From an uncultured Clostridia bacterium (GTDB lineage Bacteria > Bacillota > Clostridia > Peptostreptococcales > Anaerovoracaceae): 64,000 nucleotides of DNA. This document shows positions 19,558 through 29,617 of the stretch, one piece after another. How positions within the stretch are numbered: the stretch's first letter is position 1; the number at the start of each line of letters is the position of its first letter. The translations under genes and the position numbers were made by a program. The notes under the pieces are model-generated. The model did not search any database. It had not been told where the DNA came from and saw only the letters and a program-made list of their open reading frames with translations. The stretch is taken from NCBI GenBank assembly GCA_945830395.1, contig CALZYE010000004.1:54342-118341 (forward strand), given 5' to 3'.

Positions 19558-20307
19558 ATGGGCAAGTTAAGTAGAGAAAATTCAGTGAAAAAGAAGATTT
19601 TGATTACAGGAGGCTCCAGAGGAATCGGGGCTGCCGCAGTAAGGCTTTTTGCGAAGCTTGGTTTTGGTGTTGTATTTTTTTATAAAGACAGCAAAGCGGA
19701 CGCGGAAGCCATTGCGCAGGAGTTCGGATGCAAAGCTGTTAAGTGCGATGTTTCGGATTCGGAGGCAGTAACGGAAGCTGCAAAAGAGCTGGAAAAAGCA
19801 GGCTATGCCGGATTTGACGCCATAATATGCAACGCGGGAGTAAGTGAAACCGGACTGTTCACATGCTTGGGAGAAGATGAGTGGAACAGGCTTAAGTCTG
19901 TAAACTTAGACGGGGCAGTGAATGTTCTGCAGAGATTTTTACCCGATATGATAAGCAAAAAAAACGGAAGTATTGTTCTGGTCAGCTCCATGTGGGGCAG
20001 GGCGGGAGCTTCCTGTGAAGCCGGATACTCTGCCACAAAAGCTGCCCTAATCGGACTGGGAAAGAGTCTTGCCAAGGAGCTGGGTCCATCGGGAATCAGA
20101 GTTAACTGTGTGGCGCCGGGAGTAATCGATACGGAAATGAACAAAGACCTTACGGAAGAAGACTTAAAATCTCTGCGTGAGGAGACGCCGCTGGGGAGAA
20201 TCGGACAGCCCCGGGAGGTTGCAGACCTGATAGCGTTTTTGGTATCGGAAAGGGCCTCTTTTATTACCGGTCAGGTGATTGGGATAGACGGAGGATTTGT
20301 AGTATAG
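19558..20307 (+). CDS. Short-chain dehydrogenase/reductase (FabG-like)
   Basis: LITGGSRGIGAAAVRLF...NAGVS...YSATKAALIGLGKSLAKELGPSGIRVNCVAPGVIDT. Confidence 0.88.
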   Translation: MGKLSRENSVKKKILITGGSRGIGAAAVRLFAKLGFGVVFFYKDSKADAEAIAQEFGCKAVKCDVSDSEAVTEAAKELEKAGYAGFDAIICNAGVSETGLFTCLGEDEWNRLKSVNLDGAVNVLQRFLPDMISKKNGSIVLVSSMWGRAGASCEAGYSATKAALIGLGKSLAKELGPSGIRVNCVAPGVIDTEMNKDLTEEDLKSLREETPLGRIGQPREVADLIAFLVSERASFITGQVIGIDGGFVV

Positions 20308-20320
20308 CGAGGGAATCTAT

Positions 20321-22117
20321 ATGGAAATAATAAAGGGGATTTTTACAGGAATAGGAGAGTTTCTGATTTCTATACCATCATCAATAGGGGATACTTTCAG
20401 CTCTGCAAATTCAGCAGGTGATATTTACACTACATTTGCAAGATGGATATTTATTTTCTTGGCGTTTTACATACTTTTAAAGTCGATAAAATCGCTTTTG
20501 AAGAGTAATAATGCGGCGGAAGTTTGGGCATATCTCAATACCGGTCCTTTTATAAATATTCCGCTTAAGCATTGGGAAAATGTAATAGGCAGAGCCGGAA
20601 GCTGCGATGTGCAGATAGACGATATGAGTGTTTCAAGAGCCCACGGCACGCTGACCAGAGATAATGACGGAATATGGAAATACATGGATTTAGGTTCAAA
20701 AAACGGTGCAGTTCTCAACGGTACAAGAATTGAGCCTAATACAGAGGTTGAAATCAGAACGGGAGACAGCCTTGTCTTAGGAAAAGCGAAGTGCATGCTT
20801 TTTCCCATAAGCATAGAAGAGCGAAGAAATAATATTTGGCACAGAACCAGAGACACCGTGCTCGTGTCTCCATGGGCATCTTTGATTGCAATAACCGTTT
20901 TTCAGGTGATGACGGTTATACAGCTGATGATTGGCCTCGACAAGAGATATGATCAGCAGATTACAATATCATATATGGGACTGTGCGGACTTATGTGGGG
21001 GTATGTAATCGTCCTCAGAAGTATGAAGCGCAAGGGTTTTGAGATGGAGCTTATAGCTTTCTTTCTGTGCACTTTGTCCCTTGCGGCGGTTGCGACGAGA
21101 TTTCCCAATCAGGTGTTTAAGCAGTTTATTGCAATCTGCCTGGGTGTAGGACTCTTCTTTTTCATGTGTACATGGCTTAGAGAACTTCCGAGGACAATTA
21201 AGATTAAGAAGATAGTATATGCTCTTGCAGTGGTGCTGTTTCTTATAAATGTAATATTTGGAGAATCCAGAAACGGTAATAACAACTGGATCAGCATAGG
21301 AAGCCTTACCATTCAGCCGTCGGAACTTGTAAAACTGGCATTTATCTGGGTCGGAGCGGCGTCTTTAGACGAACTCTTTGATAAGAAAAACACATTGATA
21401 TTTACAGGCTTTTCTCTGTTTTGCTTCGCCTGTCTTGCAGCTATGGGAGACCTTGGGACAGCGACGATATTCTTTGTAACATTTTTGATTATATCATTTC
21501 TCAGAAGCGGAGACCTTACGAAGATTATAGTGATTGCCGGTGTTGCCGGTGTTGCCGGAATGGTTGCCTTAAGGTTTAAGGGCTATGCTCTGGCAAGAAT
21601 ACTTGCTTGGGGTCATATGTGGGAACCTCAGTATATAAATGCGCGAGAAGGCTATCAGATAACCAGAAACATGACGGCTTCAGCCAGCGGCGGTTTTGTG
21701 GGGCTTGGCGCCGGAAAGGGGTGGCTTCACGAGCTTTATGCCTCTGAGACAGATTTGGTATTCGGACTGATTACAGAGGAGTGGGGACTTATAATTGCAG
21801 TTCTGACAGTTTTGGCGATATTGACTCTGTCGATATTTGCCTACAGATCTATTCTGAACGGTCGCTCCACCTACTATACGATTGCGGCATGTTCCGCCAT
21901 GTCCATATTCATTTTTCAGACGATGCTGAATGTCTTAGGCTCTTTGGATTTACTTCCGTTTATGGGAGTTGCTTTTCCTTTCGTTTCTTATGGAGGAACT
22001 TCCATGATGGCATCCTGGGGACTTTTGGCATTCCTTAAATCGGCAGATACGAGGCAGAACGCCAGCTTTGCCGTAAGCCTTAAGGATAGAGGAATGGGAG
22101 AGGAGGACAGACTGTGA
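20321..22117 (+). CDS. FHA-domain/FtsW-RodA-SpoVE fusion (SEDS glycosyltransferase)
   Basis: N-terminal TM then FHA (IGRAGSCDVQIDDMSVSRAHGTLTRD...LGSKNGAVLNGTRI), then SEDS motifs NGNNNWISIG...IQPSELVKLAFI...GDLGTATIFF...PFVSYGGTSMMASWGLLAF. Confidence 0.93.
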   Translation: MEIIKGIFTGIGEFLISIPSSIGDTFSSANSAGDIYTTFARWIFIFLAFYILLKSIKSLLKSNNAAEVWAYLNTGPFINIPLKHWENVIGRAGSCDVQIDDMSVSRAHGTLTRDNDGIWKYMDLGSKNGAVLNGTRIEPNTEVEIRTGDSLVLGKAKCMLFPISIEERRNNIWHRTRDTVLVSPWASLIAITVFQVMTVIQLMIGLDKRYDQQITISYMGLCGLMWGYVIVLRSMKRKGFEMELIAFFLCTLSLAAVATRFPNQVFKQFIAICLGVGLFFFMCTWLRELPRTIKIKKIVYALAVVLFLINVIFGESRNGNNNWISIGSLTIQPSELVKLAFIWVGAASLDELFDKKNTLIFTGFSLFCFACLAAMGDLGTATIFFVTFLIISFLRSGDLTKIIVIAGVAGVAGMVALRFKGYALARILAWGHMWEPQYINAREGYQITRNMTASASGGFVGLGAGKGWLHELYASETDLVFGLITEEWGLIIAVLTVLAILTLSIFAYRSILNGRSTYYTIAACSAMSIFIFQTMLNVLGSLDLLPFMGVAFPFVSYGGTSMMASWGLLAFLKSADTRQNASFAVSLKDRGMGEEDRL

Positions 22118-23457
22118 AGAATCTTGAGCGCAGAGGAATAATTTGTCTCCTGTTGGCGGCATGCCTTTTCATCGGAATATGCATTTATCTGTATAGATTC
22201 GTTACAAGAGCGGGAGACTGGGTTACATATCCGTATAATTCCCATATCTACAACAACGGTCAGGTGGCATCAGGGAATATATTTGATGCCGGCGGCAATC
22301 TTTTAGTGGGAGCCAAAGGCGGGAAGATAAAGTGGAACGGCAGTGAAAATGTGAGGAAGGCTACGGCACATGCAGTAGGGGATTTACAGGGTAATGTCGT
22401 GACCGGAGCAGAGACGGCTTTCAGAGATAAGCTGCTTGGGTACAACCTTATAACCGGTACATACAGCATGAACGGAAAGGGCAAAAATATAACTTTGTCT
22501 GTAAATAAAGATATTTCAGAGACGGCATATACGGCGCTGGCGGGCAGAAAGGGTCTTGTAGGGGTATATAACTACAAGACCGGTGAAATTATATGTATGG
22601 TAAGTACGCCTACTTTTGATCCTAAGAACATGCCTAAGGGAAAAGACATTCCCGATGGAACTTTTGTTAATAAATTTTTAAGCGGAACTATGACTCCGGG
22701 TTCGATTTTCAAGCTTGTTACCTCGGCAGCCGCCATTGAGAATTACAAGGGTATTGACAGCTGGTCATATAACTGCAGCGGCACGCGGACTATAAACGGT
22801 CAGGAGATAAAATGCACAAGACCTCACGGCAAGGTGGATTTTGCAGGAGCTTTGGCGTCATCCTGCAACTGCGGATTTTCTGAACTGACAGAGAAGGTTG
22901 GTGCGGGGAAAATGAAGGAGTACACCGAAAAGCTGGGATTGACAAAGCAGTACGATATTGACGGGATTAAAAATGCAAGGGGAAGCTTCAAATTTCCGGG
23001 GTATGCTCCTCTCAGCCTTGCATGGGCAGGAATAGGGCAGTGGAAGGATCAGATAAATCCATGCTCCATGCTGGTATATCTAAGTGCTGTTGCAACTGAC
23101 GGAAGAGGAACGGTTCCGAAGGTTTTGCACAGTGCCGCAGGAGGTGGAGAAAAGACAGAGCAGATGATAGAAGAAACCACCGCCAAAAGGCTCAGAGACA
23201 TGATGAAGAATAACATTACCTCTGAGTACGGACAAGGGAATTTCCCGGGTCTTGATATATATGCAAAATCAGGTACTGCAGAGGTGGGGACGGCGAATTC
23301 AAACGCGTGGTTTGCAGGATTTATAAAGAATGCAGATTATCCTTATGCATTTATAGTTTGCGTAGAAAACGGCGGATTTGGAAGCACGGTGGCAGGACCT
23401 GTTGCAAATACGGTTATGCAAAAAGTTATTTCTACCGAAGCTGCTGCTACAAATTAA
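22114..23457 (+). CDS. Penicillin-binding protein, class B-like transpeptidase (GTG start)
   Basis: TM anchor; TPGSIFKLVTS (SxxK), SSCNCG, KSGTAEVG; translationally overlaps the FHA-SEDS gene. Confidence 0.9.
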   Translation: MKNLERRGIICLLLAACLFIGICIYLYRFVTRAGDWVTYPYNSHIYNNGQVASGNIFDAGGNLLVGAKGGKIKWNGSENVRKATAHAVGDLQGNVVTGAETAFRDKLLGYNLITGTYSMNGKGKNITLSVNKDISETAYTALAGRKGLVGVYNYKTGEIICMVSTPTFDPKNMPKGKDIPDGTFVNKFLSGTMTPGSIFKLVTSAAAIENYKGIDSWSYNCSGTRTINGQEIKCTRPHGKVDFAGALASSCNCGFSELTEKVGAGKMKEYTEKLGLTKQYDIDGIKNARGSFKFPGYAPLSLAWAGIGQWKDQINPCSMLVYLSAVATDGRGTVPKVLHSAAGGGEKTEQMIEETTAKRLRDMMKNNITSEYGQGNFPGLDIYAKSGTAEVGTANSNAWFAGFIKNADYPYAFIVCVENGGFGSTVAGPVANTVMQKVISTEAAATN

Positions 23458-23477
23458 GTGATATTGGAGGAAAAAAT

Positions 23478-24695
23478 ATGAAAAACGGTGAAAAACAGTA
23501 TAGCTTGAGAGGGCTTAATTCGGTATTCTTCGGGCTTCTTTTGGCGATGATAGCGGGAATAATAGGCTCGGCAGTCAAGAGCATCGTATCTCTCGGCTTT
23601 GAAAATAAGACATACGACATGTATATAGACATAGGAATTATCGCAATCGGAGGGGTTATAAGCTGGATTCTTATAATCGCAGGACTTTCGGCGGTGAAAC
23701 AGGTTTCGGGCAAATTCGGGAAAGCTGAAAAATATTATATCATAGAGATCCTCGGTGTAATTGTAGAACTGGGACTGGCAGCTCTGGCAGCTTATCTCGT
23801 TGGAGAAAAAATGTATACCGATAACGGATTTAATTTGGGAACCAAAGTTCTTGCCATAGTCGGAGTTTTAGTCGTTATTTCACTTATAGTATGGATAATG
23901 AACCTCCTTGCCGTAAAAAATCTGCTGGGAGGCTGTGCCGATGTGGCGATGGAGCACGATGACAGGCGGTATTCCCGCAAATGTACAAGGCTGTGGGTTG
24001 AATATATCCTTTTGAACATAGTCATGGCAGCAGGTGGAATTTCTGTCGGAATGTTTGTATTCAAGGTTATATCGAAAATAGGAGGAATGGAAAATTCAAT
24101 ACAGCGGATAGGCGGACTCAAGGGATTTCAGGAAATTTCAGGGCTGGGCGTATCTCAGATTTATGGAGTTATCGCTCTTATTGCAGTTCTTTCAATTTTA
24201 GCTTTTGTTATTCAGATTTTGGTGATGGTCAGGGTTCGTGGAACATATAAGAGGTTTCATAATGTGCCTGTAAAGGTGGAAGAAAAATCCCCAAAGACCG
24301 AGACAAATTCGGATACGGGAAAACTTTCGGAATTACACCCTTTTGCAAAGAAAGCAGAGGATGGTACTCCTTCTCCTCTCGATACAATTCAAAGCGGAAA
24401 GCCAATGCCGGAGGCGGCTGAAACGAAGGTAGTTGACAAGGCACAGATGGACGAAGCTTTGAAAGGCGGCAGAGATGCTGTGACAGAAAATCTGCCTAAT
24501 GAGGAAGCTTCAGCCAAGGCCATAGATAAGCTGTTTGCCGATGCTCTGAAGAAGGAAGAAGAGCTTAACGGTGATGTCAAGTCAGATAGAGTAAAGGCTG
24601 CCGATAAATCAGCAGATGAAGCAGAAGAGGCGACTGAAGAAGCAGAAAATACTTCGGGTCCGGAAGCAGAAAAGCCAGATTCAAAGCTTGACTGA
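23478..24695 (+). CDS. Multi-pass membrane protein with long acidic C-terminal tail, unknown function
   Basis: MKNGEKQYSLRGLNSVFFGLLLAMIAGIIGSAVKS...; RBS GGAGG before 23478; acidic tail (DEAEEATEEAENTSGPEAEKP). Confidence 0.7.
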   Translation: MKNGEKQYSLRGLNSVFFGLLLAMIAGIIGSAVKSIVSLGFENKTYDMYIDIGIIAIGGVISWILIIAGLSAVKQVSGKFGKAEKYYIIEILGVIVELGLAALAAYLVGEKMYTDNGFNLGTKVLAIVGVLVVISLIVWIMNLLAVKNLLGGCADVAMEHDDRRYSRKCTRLWVEYILLNIVMAAGGISVGMFVFKVISKIGGMENSIQRIGGLKGFQEISGLGVSQIYGVIALIAVLSILAFVIQILVMVRVRGTYKRFHNVPVKVEEKSPKTETNSDTGKLSELHPFAKKAEDGTPSPLDTIQSGKPMPEAAETKVVDKAQMDEALKGGRDAVTENLPNEEASAKAIDKLFADALKKEEELNGDVKSDRVKAADKSADEAEEATEEAENTSGPEAEKPDSKLD

Positions 24696-24837
24696 AGCAG
24701 AGCAAATCCGCATAAAAAATTATAAAATGAATGATATATTTTGGTTTAAATATTTTAAGTTGGGTATTATATCATTAGTTAATTTGATTTAACTTAGATG
24801 GGTATCATATTAAAATAATTTAGAAAAGGAGTATATT

Positions 24838-25401
24838 ATGTCATTAATAGGAAAAGAAATAGGCGATTTCAGCGTACAGGCTTATCAGAATAATAATTTT
24901 AAAACAGTAACCAAAGACGATGTGTTAGGAAAGTGGAGTGTTTTTTTCTTCTATCCTGCAGATTTTACATTTATCTGCCCAACGGAGCTTGCAGACCTTG
25001 CGGATCAGTATAACGAATTTGAAAAAATCGGGTGCGAGGTGTATTCGGTTTCGTGTGATTCACACTTTGTGCACAAGCAGTGGCACGAACAGTCTGAGCT
25101 TATAAAGGGCATCAAATACCCTATGCTGGGAGATCCGGCTCATGTGCTTGCAAAGGACTTTGAGGTTCTGATTGAGAAAGACGGAATGTCTGAAAGAGGA
25201 AGCTTCATAGTTAATCCGGAAGGCAAGATCGTAGCTTACGAGGTGGTTGCGGGAAATATCGGAAGAAACGCTGAAGAACTGCTCAGAAGAGTTCAGGCAA
25301 GCCAGTTTGTTGCAGAACACGGTGATAATGTTTGCCCTGCAAGATGGAAGCCCGGACAGGAGACTCTAAAACCGAGCCTTGATTTGGTGGGAAAACTGTA
25401 A
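24838..25401 (+). CDS. ahpC: Peroxiredoxin, AhpC-type
   Basis: MSLIGKEIGDFSVQAYQ...FFYPADFTFICPTELADLADQY...VCPARWKPG. Confidence 0.93.
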   Translation: MSLIGKEIGDFSVQAYQNNNFKTVTKDDVLGKWSVFFFYPADFTFICPTELADLADQYNEFEKIGCEVYSVSCDSHFVHKQWHEQSELIKGIKYPMLGDPAHVLAKDFEVLIEKDGMSERGSFIVNPEGKIVAYEVVAGNIGRNAEELLRRVQASQFVAEHGDNVCPARWKPGQETLKPSLDLVGKL

Positions 25402-25501
25402 AGTCAATTTTAAAAAATATATAATTAGAGATATTAAAAAGGCAGGTCAGCCTGCTTAACGGGAAAAAGAGAATAATAGTTTATGATTTTTGAATCTGCA
25501 G

Positions 25502-25540
25502 CCGCCGGGAAGTGCTTCCCGGCGGTTTGCGGATTTTTTA
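25502..25540 (+). terminator. Rho-independent terminator after ahpC
   Basis: CCGCCGGGAAG-TG-CTTCCCGGCGG perfect stem followed by TTTGCGGATTTTTTA. Confidence 0.75.
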
Positions 25541-25668
25541 GTTGGGATTAACATTTTTCCCGCATACTTGACTTTTCCCTCAAGAACGATATACTTGTAT
25601 ACAGGGATAGCAGTATAGTTTTTCTATCTATCATAGTAAAGTAAACGAACTGTGTTGGAGGTATATAG

Positions 25669-27036
25669 ATGATTGAGATATCAAAGAAGACAAATTTACT
25701 GGAGCAATCCAGCTATAGATACTCGCTGCAGGATGTCAAGGAGCCGAACTTGATGAGGGAACACTACGGGTATGAGGACGCCCCGAAAATTTCTTTTAAT
25801 CATAGATTGGTCCCTATGGCTATGCCGGAGGATATTTGGATTACGGATACATCTTTTCGCGACGGACAACAGGCCATGGCGCCATACTCCGTTGAAAATA
25901 TAGCAGAACTCTATAAGCTTATGGCAAGACTTGGAGGACCCTACGGCATCATAAGGCAGTCGGAGTTTTTTATTTATACGGAGAAGGATAGAAAAGCTGT
26001 AGAAAAGTGCATGGAGCTTGATTATAAGTTCCCCGAGATAACTACTTGGATTAGGGCTAATCAAGACGATTTTAAGCTGGTTAAGGAAATGGGTATAAAG
26101 GAAACCGGGATTTTAGTTTCATGCAGTGACTATCACATTTTCAAAAAGATGGGAATGACGAGATTGGAAGCGGTGAATTACTATCTCGATACCATTAAAG
26201 CCGCCTTTGAGGCAGGTGTTGTTCCGAGATGTCACTTGGAGGATTTGACAAGAGCTGACTTTTACGGCTTTGTCGTTCCATTTGTAAACGAAATTATGAA
26301 GCTGTCTGAGGAAGCGAAAATTCCTGTTAAAATAAGAGCCTGCGACACCATGGGTTACGGCGTTCCTTACAGCGGTGCGGCACTTCCAAGAAGTGTTCCG
26401 GGAATAATTTACGGACTTCAGCATTACTCGGGGGTACCAAGTGAAATGATTGAGTGGCACGGACATAACGATTTCTATCATGCCGTTTCCAATGCTTCGG
26501 CGGCTTGGCTTTACGGATGCAGTGCGGTTAACTGCTCACTTCTTGGGATTGGAGAGCGAACGGGGAATATTCCTCTGGAAGCCATGGTATTTGAGTATGC
26601 AGGACTCAGAGGCTCCTTTGACGGCATGGATCCTACTGCAATTACCGACATTGCAAGGTATTTTGAAGATGAGATCGGGTATGAAATCCCTCCGAGAACA
26701 CCTTTTGTGGGGGAGGATTTTAATATGACAAAGGCGGGAATACACGCAGACGGTCTTCTGAAAGATCAGGAGATATATACGATTTTTAACACAGAGAAAC
26801 TTCTGAACAAGAAGCCGGGAGTTACCATAGGAAAGACAAGCGGGCTTGCGGGAATCGCCTACTGGATTAATGAGCACTTTGATCTTCCGGAGGAAAAACA
26901 GTTTGATAAAAAGGATCCTCTGGTTATAGCTTTGAAAGAGTGGATTGACGATTTGTATGAGCAGGGTAGAAACACCAATATTTCCAACAGAGAAATGAGA
27001 AGGAAGATTAAGGAGTTAAGAGATGATAGAGTATAA
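25669..27036 (+). CDS. DRE-TIM family synthase; probable Re-citrate synthase (isopropylmalate/homocitrate synthase homologue)
   Basis: ITDTSFRDGQQAMAPYSVENIAELYKLMARLGGPYGIIRQSEFF...EWHGHNDFYHAVSNASAAWLYG; no C-terminal LeuA regulatory domain; linked to aconitase and IDH genes. Confidence 0.8.
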   Translation: MIEISKKTNLLEQSSYRYSLQDVKEPNLMREHYGYEDAPKISFNHRLVPMAMPEDIWITDTSFRDGQQAMAPYSVENIAELYKLMARLGGPYGIIRQSEFFIYTEKDRKAVEKCMELDYKFPEITTWIRANQDDFKLVKEMGIKETGILVSCSDYHIFKKMGMTRLEAVNYYLDTIKAAFEAGVVPRCHLEDLTRADFYGFVVPFVNEIMKLSEEAKIPVKIRACDTMGYGVPYSGAALPRSVPGIIYGLQHYSGVPSEMIEWHGHNDFYHAVSNASAAWLYGCSAVNCSLLGIGERTGNIPLEAMVFEYAGLRGSFDGMDPTAITDIARYFEDEIGYEIPPRTPFVGEDFNMTKAGIHADGLLKDQEIYTIFNTEKLLNKKPGVTIGKTSGLAGIAYWINEHFDLPEEKQFDKKDPLVIALKEWIDDLYEQGRNTNISNREMRRKIKELRDDRV

Positions 27037-27685
27037 GAGCATGTCCCTTTCAAATCAGGTTTTTGAAAAGATTGAATACAATATTTTAAGCGGAGAGTAT
27101 AGAATAGGTGAAATCATAAGTGAAAAAAGACTTTCATCAGAGCTTGGCGTCAGCAGAACTCCCATAAGAGAGGCACTTGGAAGATTGAGTGAGGAAGGTC
27201 TTGTGGGAGATTCTCCTTCGGGGACTGTGGTTTTAGGTATAACAGCTAAAGATGTGGACGATTTTTATGAAGTGAAAAGAAGACTTGAGACCTTGGCGGC
27301 ATGCAGGGCATGCAGGCTGATGGATGAAGCGGGGCTTAGGGAACTTGAAGACATAGTTGAGCATCAGGAGTTTTATGCTGCGAAAGACGATGCCGAAAAA
27401 ATCAGAGACCTTGATACTAATTTTCACGCAGCTATTTACAAATACTGCGGCAGCAGGGTCCTTGAGAAAATTTTGTCGCCGCTTCACAGAAAGATAATAA
27501 AGTACAGAAGTGCATCTCTTAAAAACAGCAGGGACAGAAGGCTGGAGTCCATAAAGGAGCACAGAGAAATATATGAGGCTATTAAGGAAAGAGATGAAGC
27601 GAAGCTGGAAAGGTTAATGGAATTTCATATAGAAAATGCTTACAAGAGCATTTGCGAATTTGGAGATGAACAGGAGATTGGTTAA
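27023..27685 (+). CDS. GntR-family (FadR/FCD subfamily) regulator
   Basis: LSNQVFEKIEYNILSGEYRIGEIISEKRLSSELGVSRTPIREALGRLSEEGLV + FCD-type C-terminal domain. Confidence 0.9.
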   Translation: MIEYKSMSLSNQVFEKIEYNILSGEYRIGEIISEKRLSSELGVSRTPIREALGRLSEEGLVGDSPSGTVVLGITAKDVDDFYEVKRRLETLAACRACRLMDEAGLRELEDIVEHQEFYAAKDDAEKIRDLDTNFHAAIYKYCGSRVLEKILSPLHRKIIKYRSASLKNSRDRRLESIKEHREIYEAIKERDEAKLERLMEFHIENAYKSICEFGDEQEIG

Positions 27686-29616
27686 TGGAATATACGATAG
27701 CGGAGAAAATAATAAAAAAACATTTGGTGTTCGGGAAGATGAAAGCGGGAGAAGAGGTGGCTCTTAAAATTGACCAGACCCTCACTCAGGACGCCACAGG
27801 TACCATGGCATATCTGGAGTTTGAAACTATGGGAATACCCAGGGTAAAAACGGAGCTTTCGGTGGCATATATAGATCACAATACATTGCAGTCAGGTTTT
27901 GAAAATGCAGATGACCACAGATTTATACAGTCCATGGCAAAGAAATACGGCTTGAGATTTTCAAGACCCGGAAACGGAATTTGCCATCAGGTGCATTTGG
28001 AAAGGTTCGGCATACCGGGAAAAACATTGATCGGCTCCGACAGTCATACTCAGACATGCGGAGGTCTCGGGATGCTTGCAATGGGTGCGGGAGGTCTTGA
28101 TGTGGCAGTTGCCATGGCGGGAGGAGCGTACCATATAACTATGCCCAAGATGTATAAGGTGAATTTGACGGGAGTGCTGAATCCCTTTGTCACTGCAAAG
28201 GATATAAGCCTTGAGATTCTGAGAATACTGTCGGTAAAAGGCGGCGTTGGTGCAATAATTGAATGGGGAGGACCCGGGATAAAGAATCTTTCGGTTCCCG
28301 AGAGGGCGACCATAACGAATATGGGAGCTGAACTTGGCGCCACCGCATCAATATTTCCTTCCGATGAGATTACACTGGAATTTATGAAGGCTCAAGGACG
28401 TGAAAAGGATTTTGTCCCTTTGGAAAGTGATGTTGATGCGAGATACGATAGGGTGATAGATATAGAACTTTCCGAGCTGAAGCCTAAGATAGCATGTCCG
28501 CACAGCCCCGACAATATTGTTGATGTTGAAAGCATAGAGGGAACAAAAGTCGACCAGGTGTGCATAGGTTCATGCACAAATTCTTCCCTTTACGATATGC
28601 TGAAGGTGGCTGCTATTATCAAAGGAAAAACCGTAAATCCCGATGTGAGCCTTTCCATTTCACCGGGCTCAAAGCAGGTACTTTCCATGATGGCAGAATG
28701 CGGCGCGCTTACGGATATATTGGCAAGCGGTGCAAGGGTGCTTGAATGCGCATGCGGACCATGCATAGGTATGGGTTTTTCCCCTAACTCACAGGGTGTT
28801 TCTTTGAGAACATTTAACAGAAACTTTGAAGGCCGTTCAGGAACAAAGGACGGCAGGGTATATCTGGTATCCCCTGAAACTGCAGTTGCGGCGGCGATTA
28901 CAGGTGTGATAACGGATCCGAGAAAGCTTGGAGAGCCGCCTGAGGTGAAAATCCCTGAGAAATTCAAGGTGGATGACAGTTCCGTACTTCTTCCCGCATC
29001 TGAGGATGAGGCTTCTGAAGTTGAAATTCTAAGAGGCCCTAATATAAAGGCATTTCCAAAGGGAGAGCCTTTGAAGGAAACTTTTAAAGCGAAAATTTCT
29101 CTAAAAGTTTCCGACAATATAACCACGGACCATATAATGCCGGCAGGAGCGAAGATTCTTCCGTACAGATCAAATATTCCTTACCTTTCAAAATACTGTT
29201 TTGAGGTCTGCGATAAGGATTTTGCAGAAAGAGCAAAGGCGGAGGGCAGGAGCATCATAATCGGAGGAGAAAACTACGGACAGGGTTCGTCGAGGGAGCA
29301 TGCGGCTCTCGTGCCTCTCTATCTGGGAGTTAGAGTAGTGCTTGCAAAGAGCTTTGCAAGAATACATGAGGCAAACCTTATAAATGCAGGTATTATGCCT
29401 CTTACTTTTAAAAATATGGAAGATTATGACGAGCTTTCACAGGGAGATGAGCTTTTCATAGATAATATATTTGAAGGCATGGAGTCCGGAGAAATTACTG
29501 TTAAAAACTTGGAAAATTCAAAAAAAATTAAAGCGGCTTGTAATTTTTCGGGCAGACAAAGGGATATTTTAAAGGCGGGCGGTCTGCTTTCCTATGTAGC
29601 GACGGAGGCTGAATAA
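27685..29616 (+). CDS. Aconitate hydratase
   Basis: IGSDSHTQTCGGLGMLAMGAGGLDVAVAMAG, QVCIGSCTNSSLYDM, ACGPCIGMGFSP, GGENYGQGSSREHAALVP. Confidence 0.93.
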   Translation: MEYTIAEKIIKKHLVFGKMKAGEEVALKIDQTLTQDATGTMAYLEFETMGIPRVKTELSVAYIDHNTLQSGFENADDHRFIQSMAKKYGLRFSRPGNGICHQVHLERFGIPGKTLIGSDSHTQTCGGLGMLAMGAGGLDVAVAMAGGAYHITMPKMYKVNLTGVLNPFVTAKDISLEILRILSVKGGVGAIIEWGGPGIKNLSVPERATITNMGAELGATASIFPSDEITLEFMKAQGREKDFVPLESDVDARYDRVIDIELSELKPKIACPHSPDNIVDVESIEGTKVDQVCIGSCTNSSLYDMLKVAAIIKGKTVNPDVSLSISPGSKQVLSMMAECGALTDILASGARVLECACGPCIGMGFSPNSQGVSLRTFNRNFEGRSGTKDGRVYLVSPETAVAAAITGVITDPRKLGEPPEVKIPEKFKVDDSSVLLPASEDEASEVEILRGPNIKAFPKGEPLKETFKAKISLKVSDNITTDHIMPAGAKILPYRSNIPYLSKYCFEVCDKDFAERAKAEGRSIIIGGENYGQGSSREHAALVPLYLGVRVVLAKSFARIHEANLINAGIMPLTFKNMEDYDELSQGDELFIDNIFEGMESGEITVKNLENSKKIKAACNFSGRQRDILKAGGLLSYVATEAE

Positions 29617-29617
29617 A

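Noticed and set aside
21534-21560. GGTGTTGCC short tandem repeat in the FHA-SEDS gene
   Set aside because: In-frame AGVAGVAG within a TM helix; trivial low-complexity coding.
28590-29126. 178-aa reverse ORF opposite aconitase
   Set aside because: Antisense shadow ORF; Ser-rich translation without family features.
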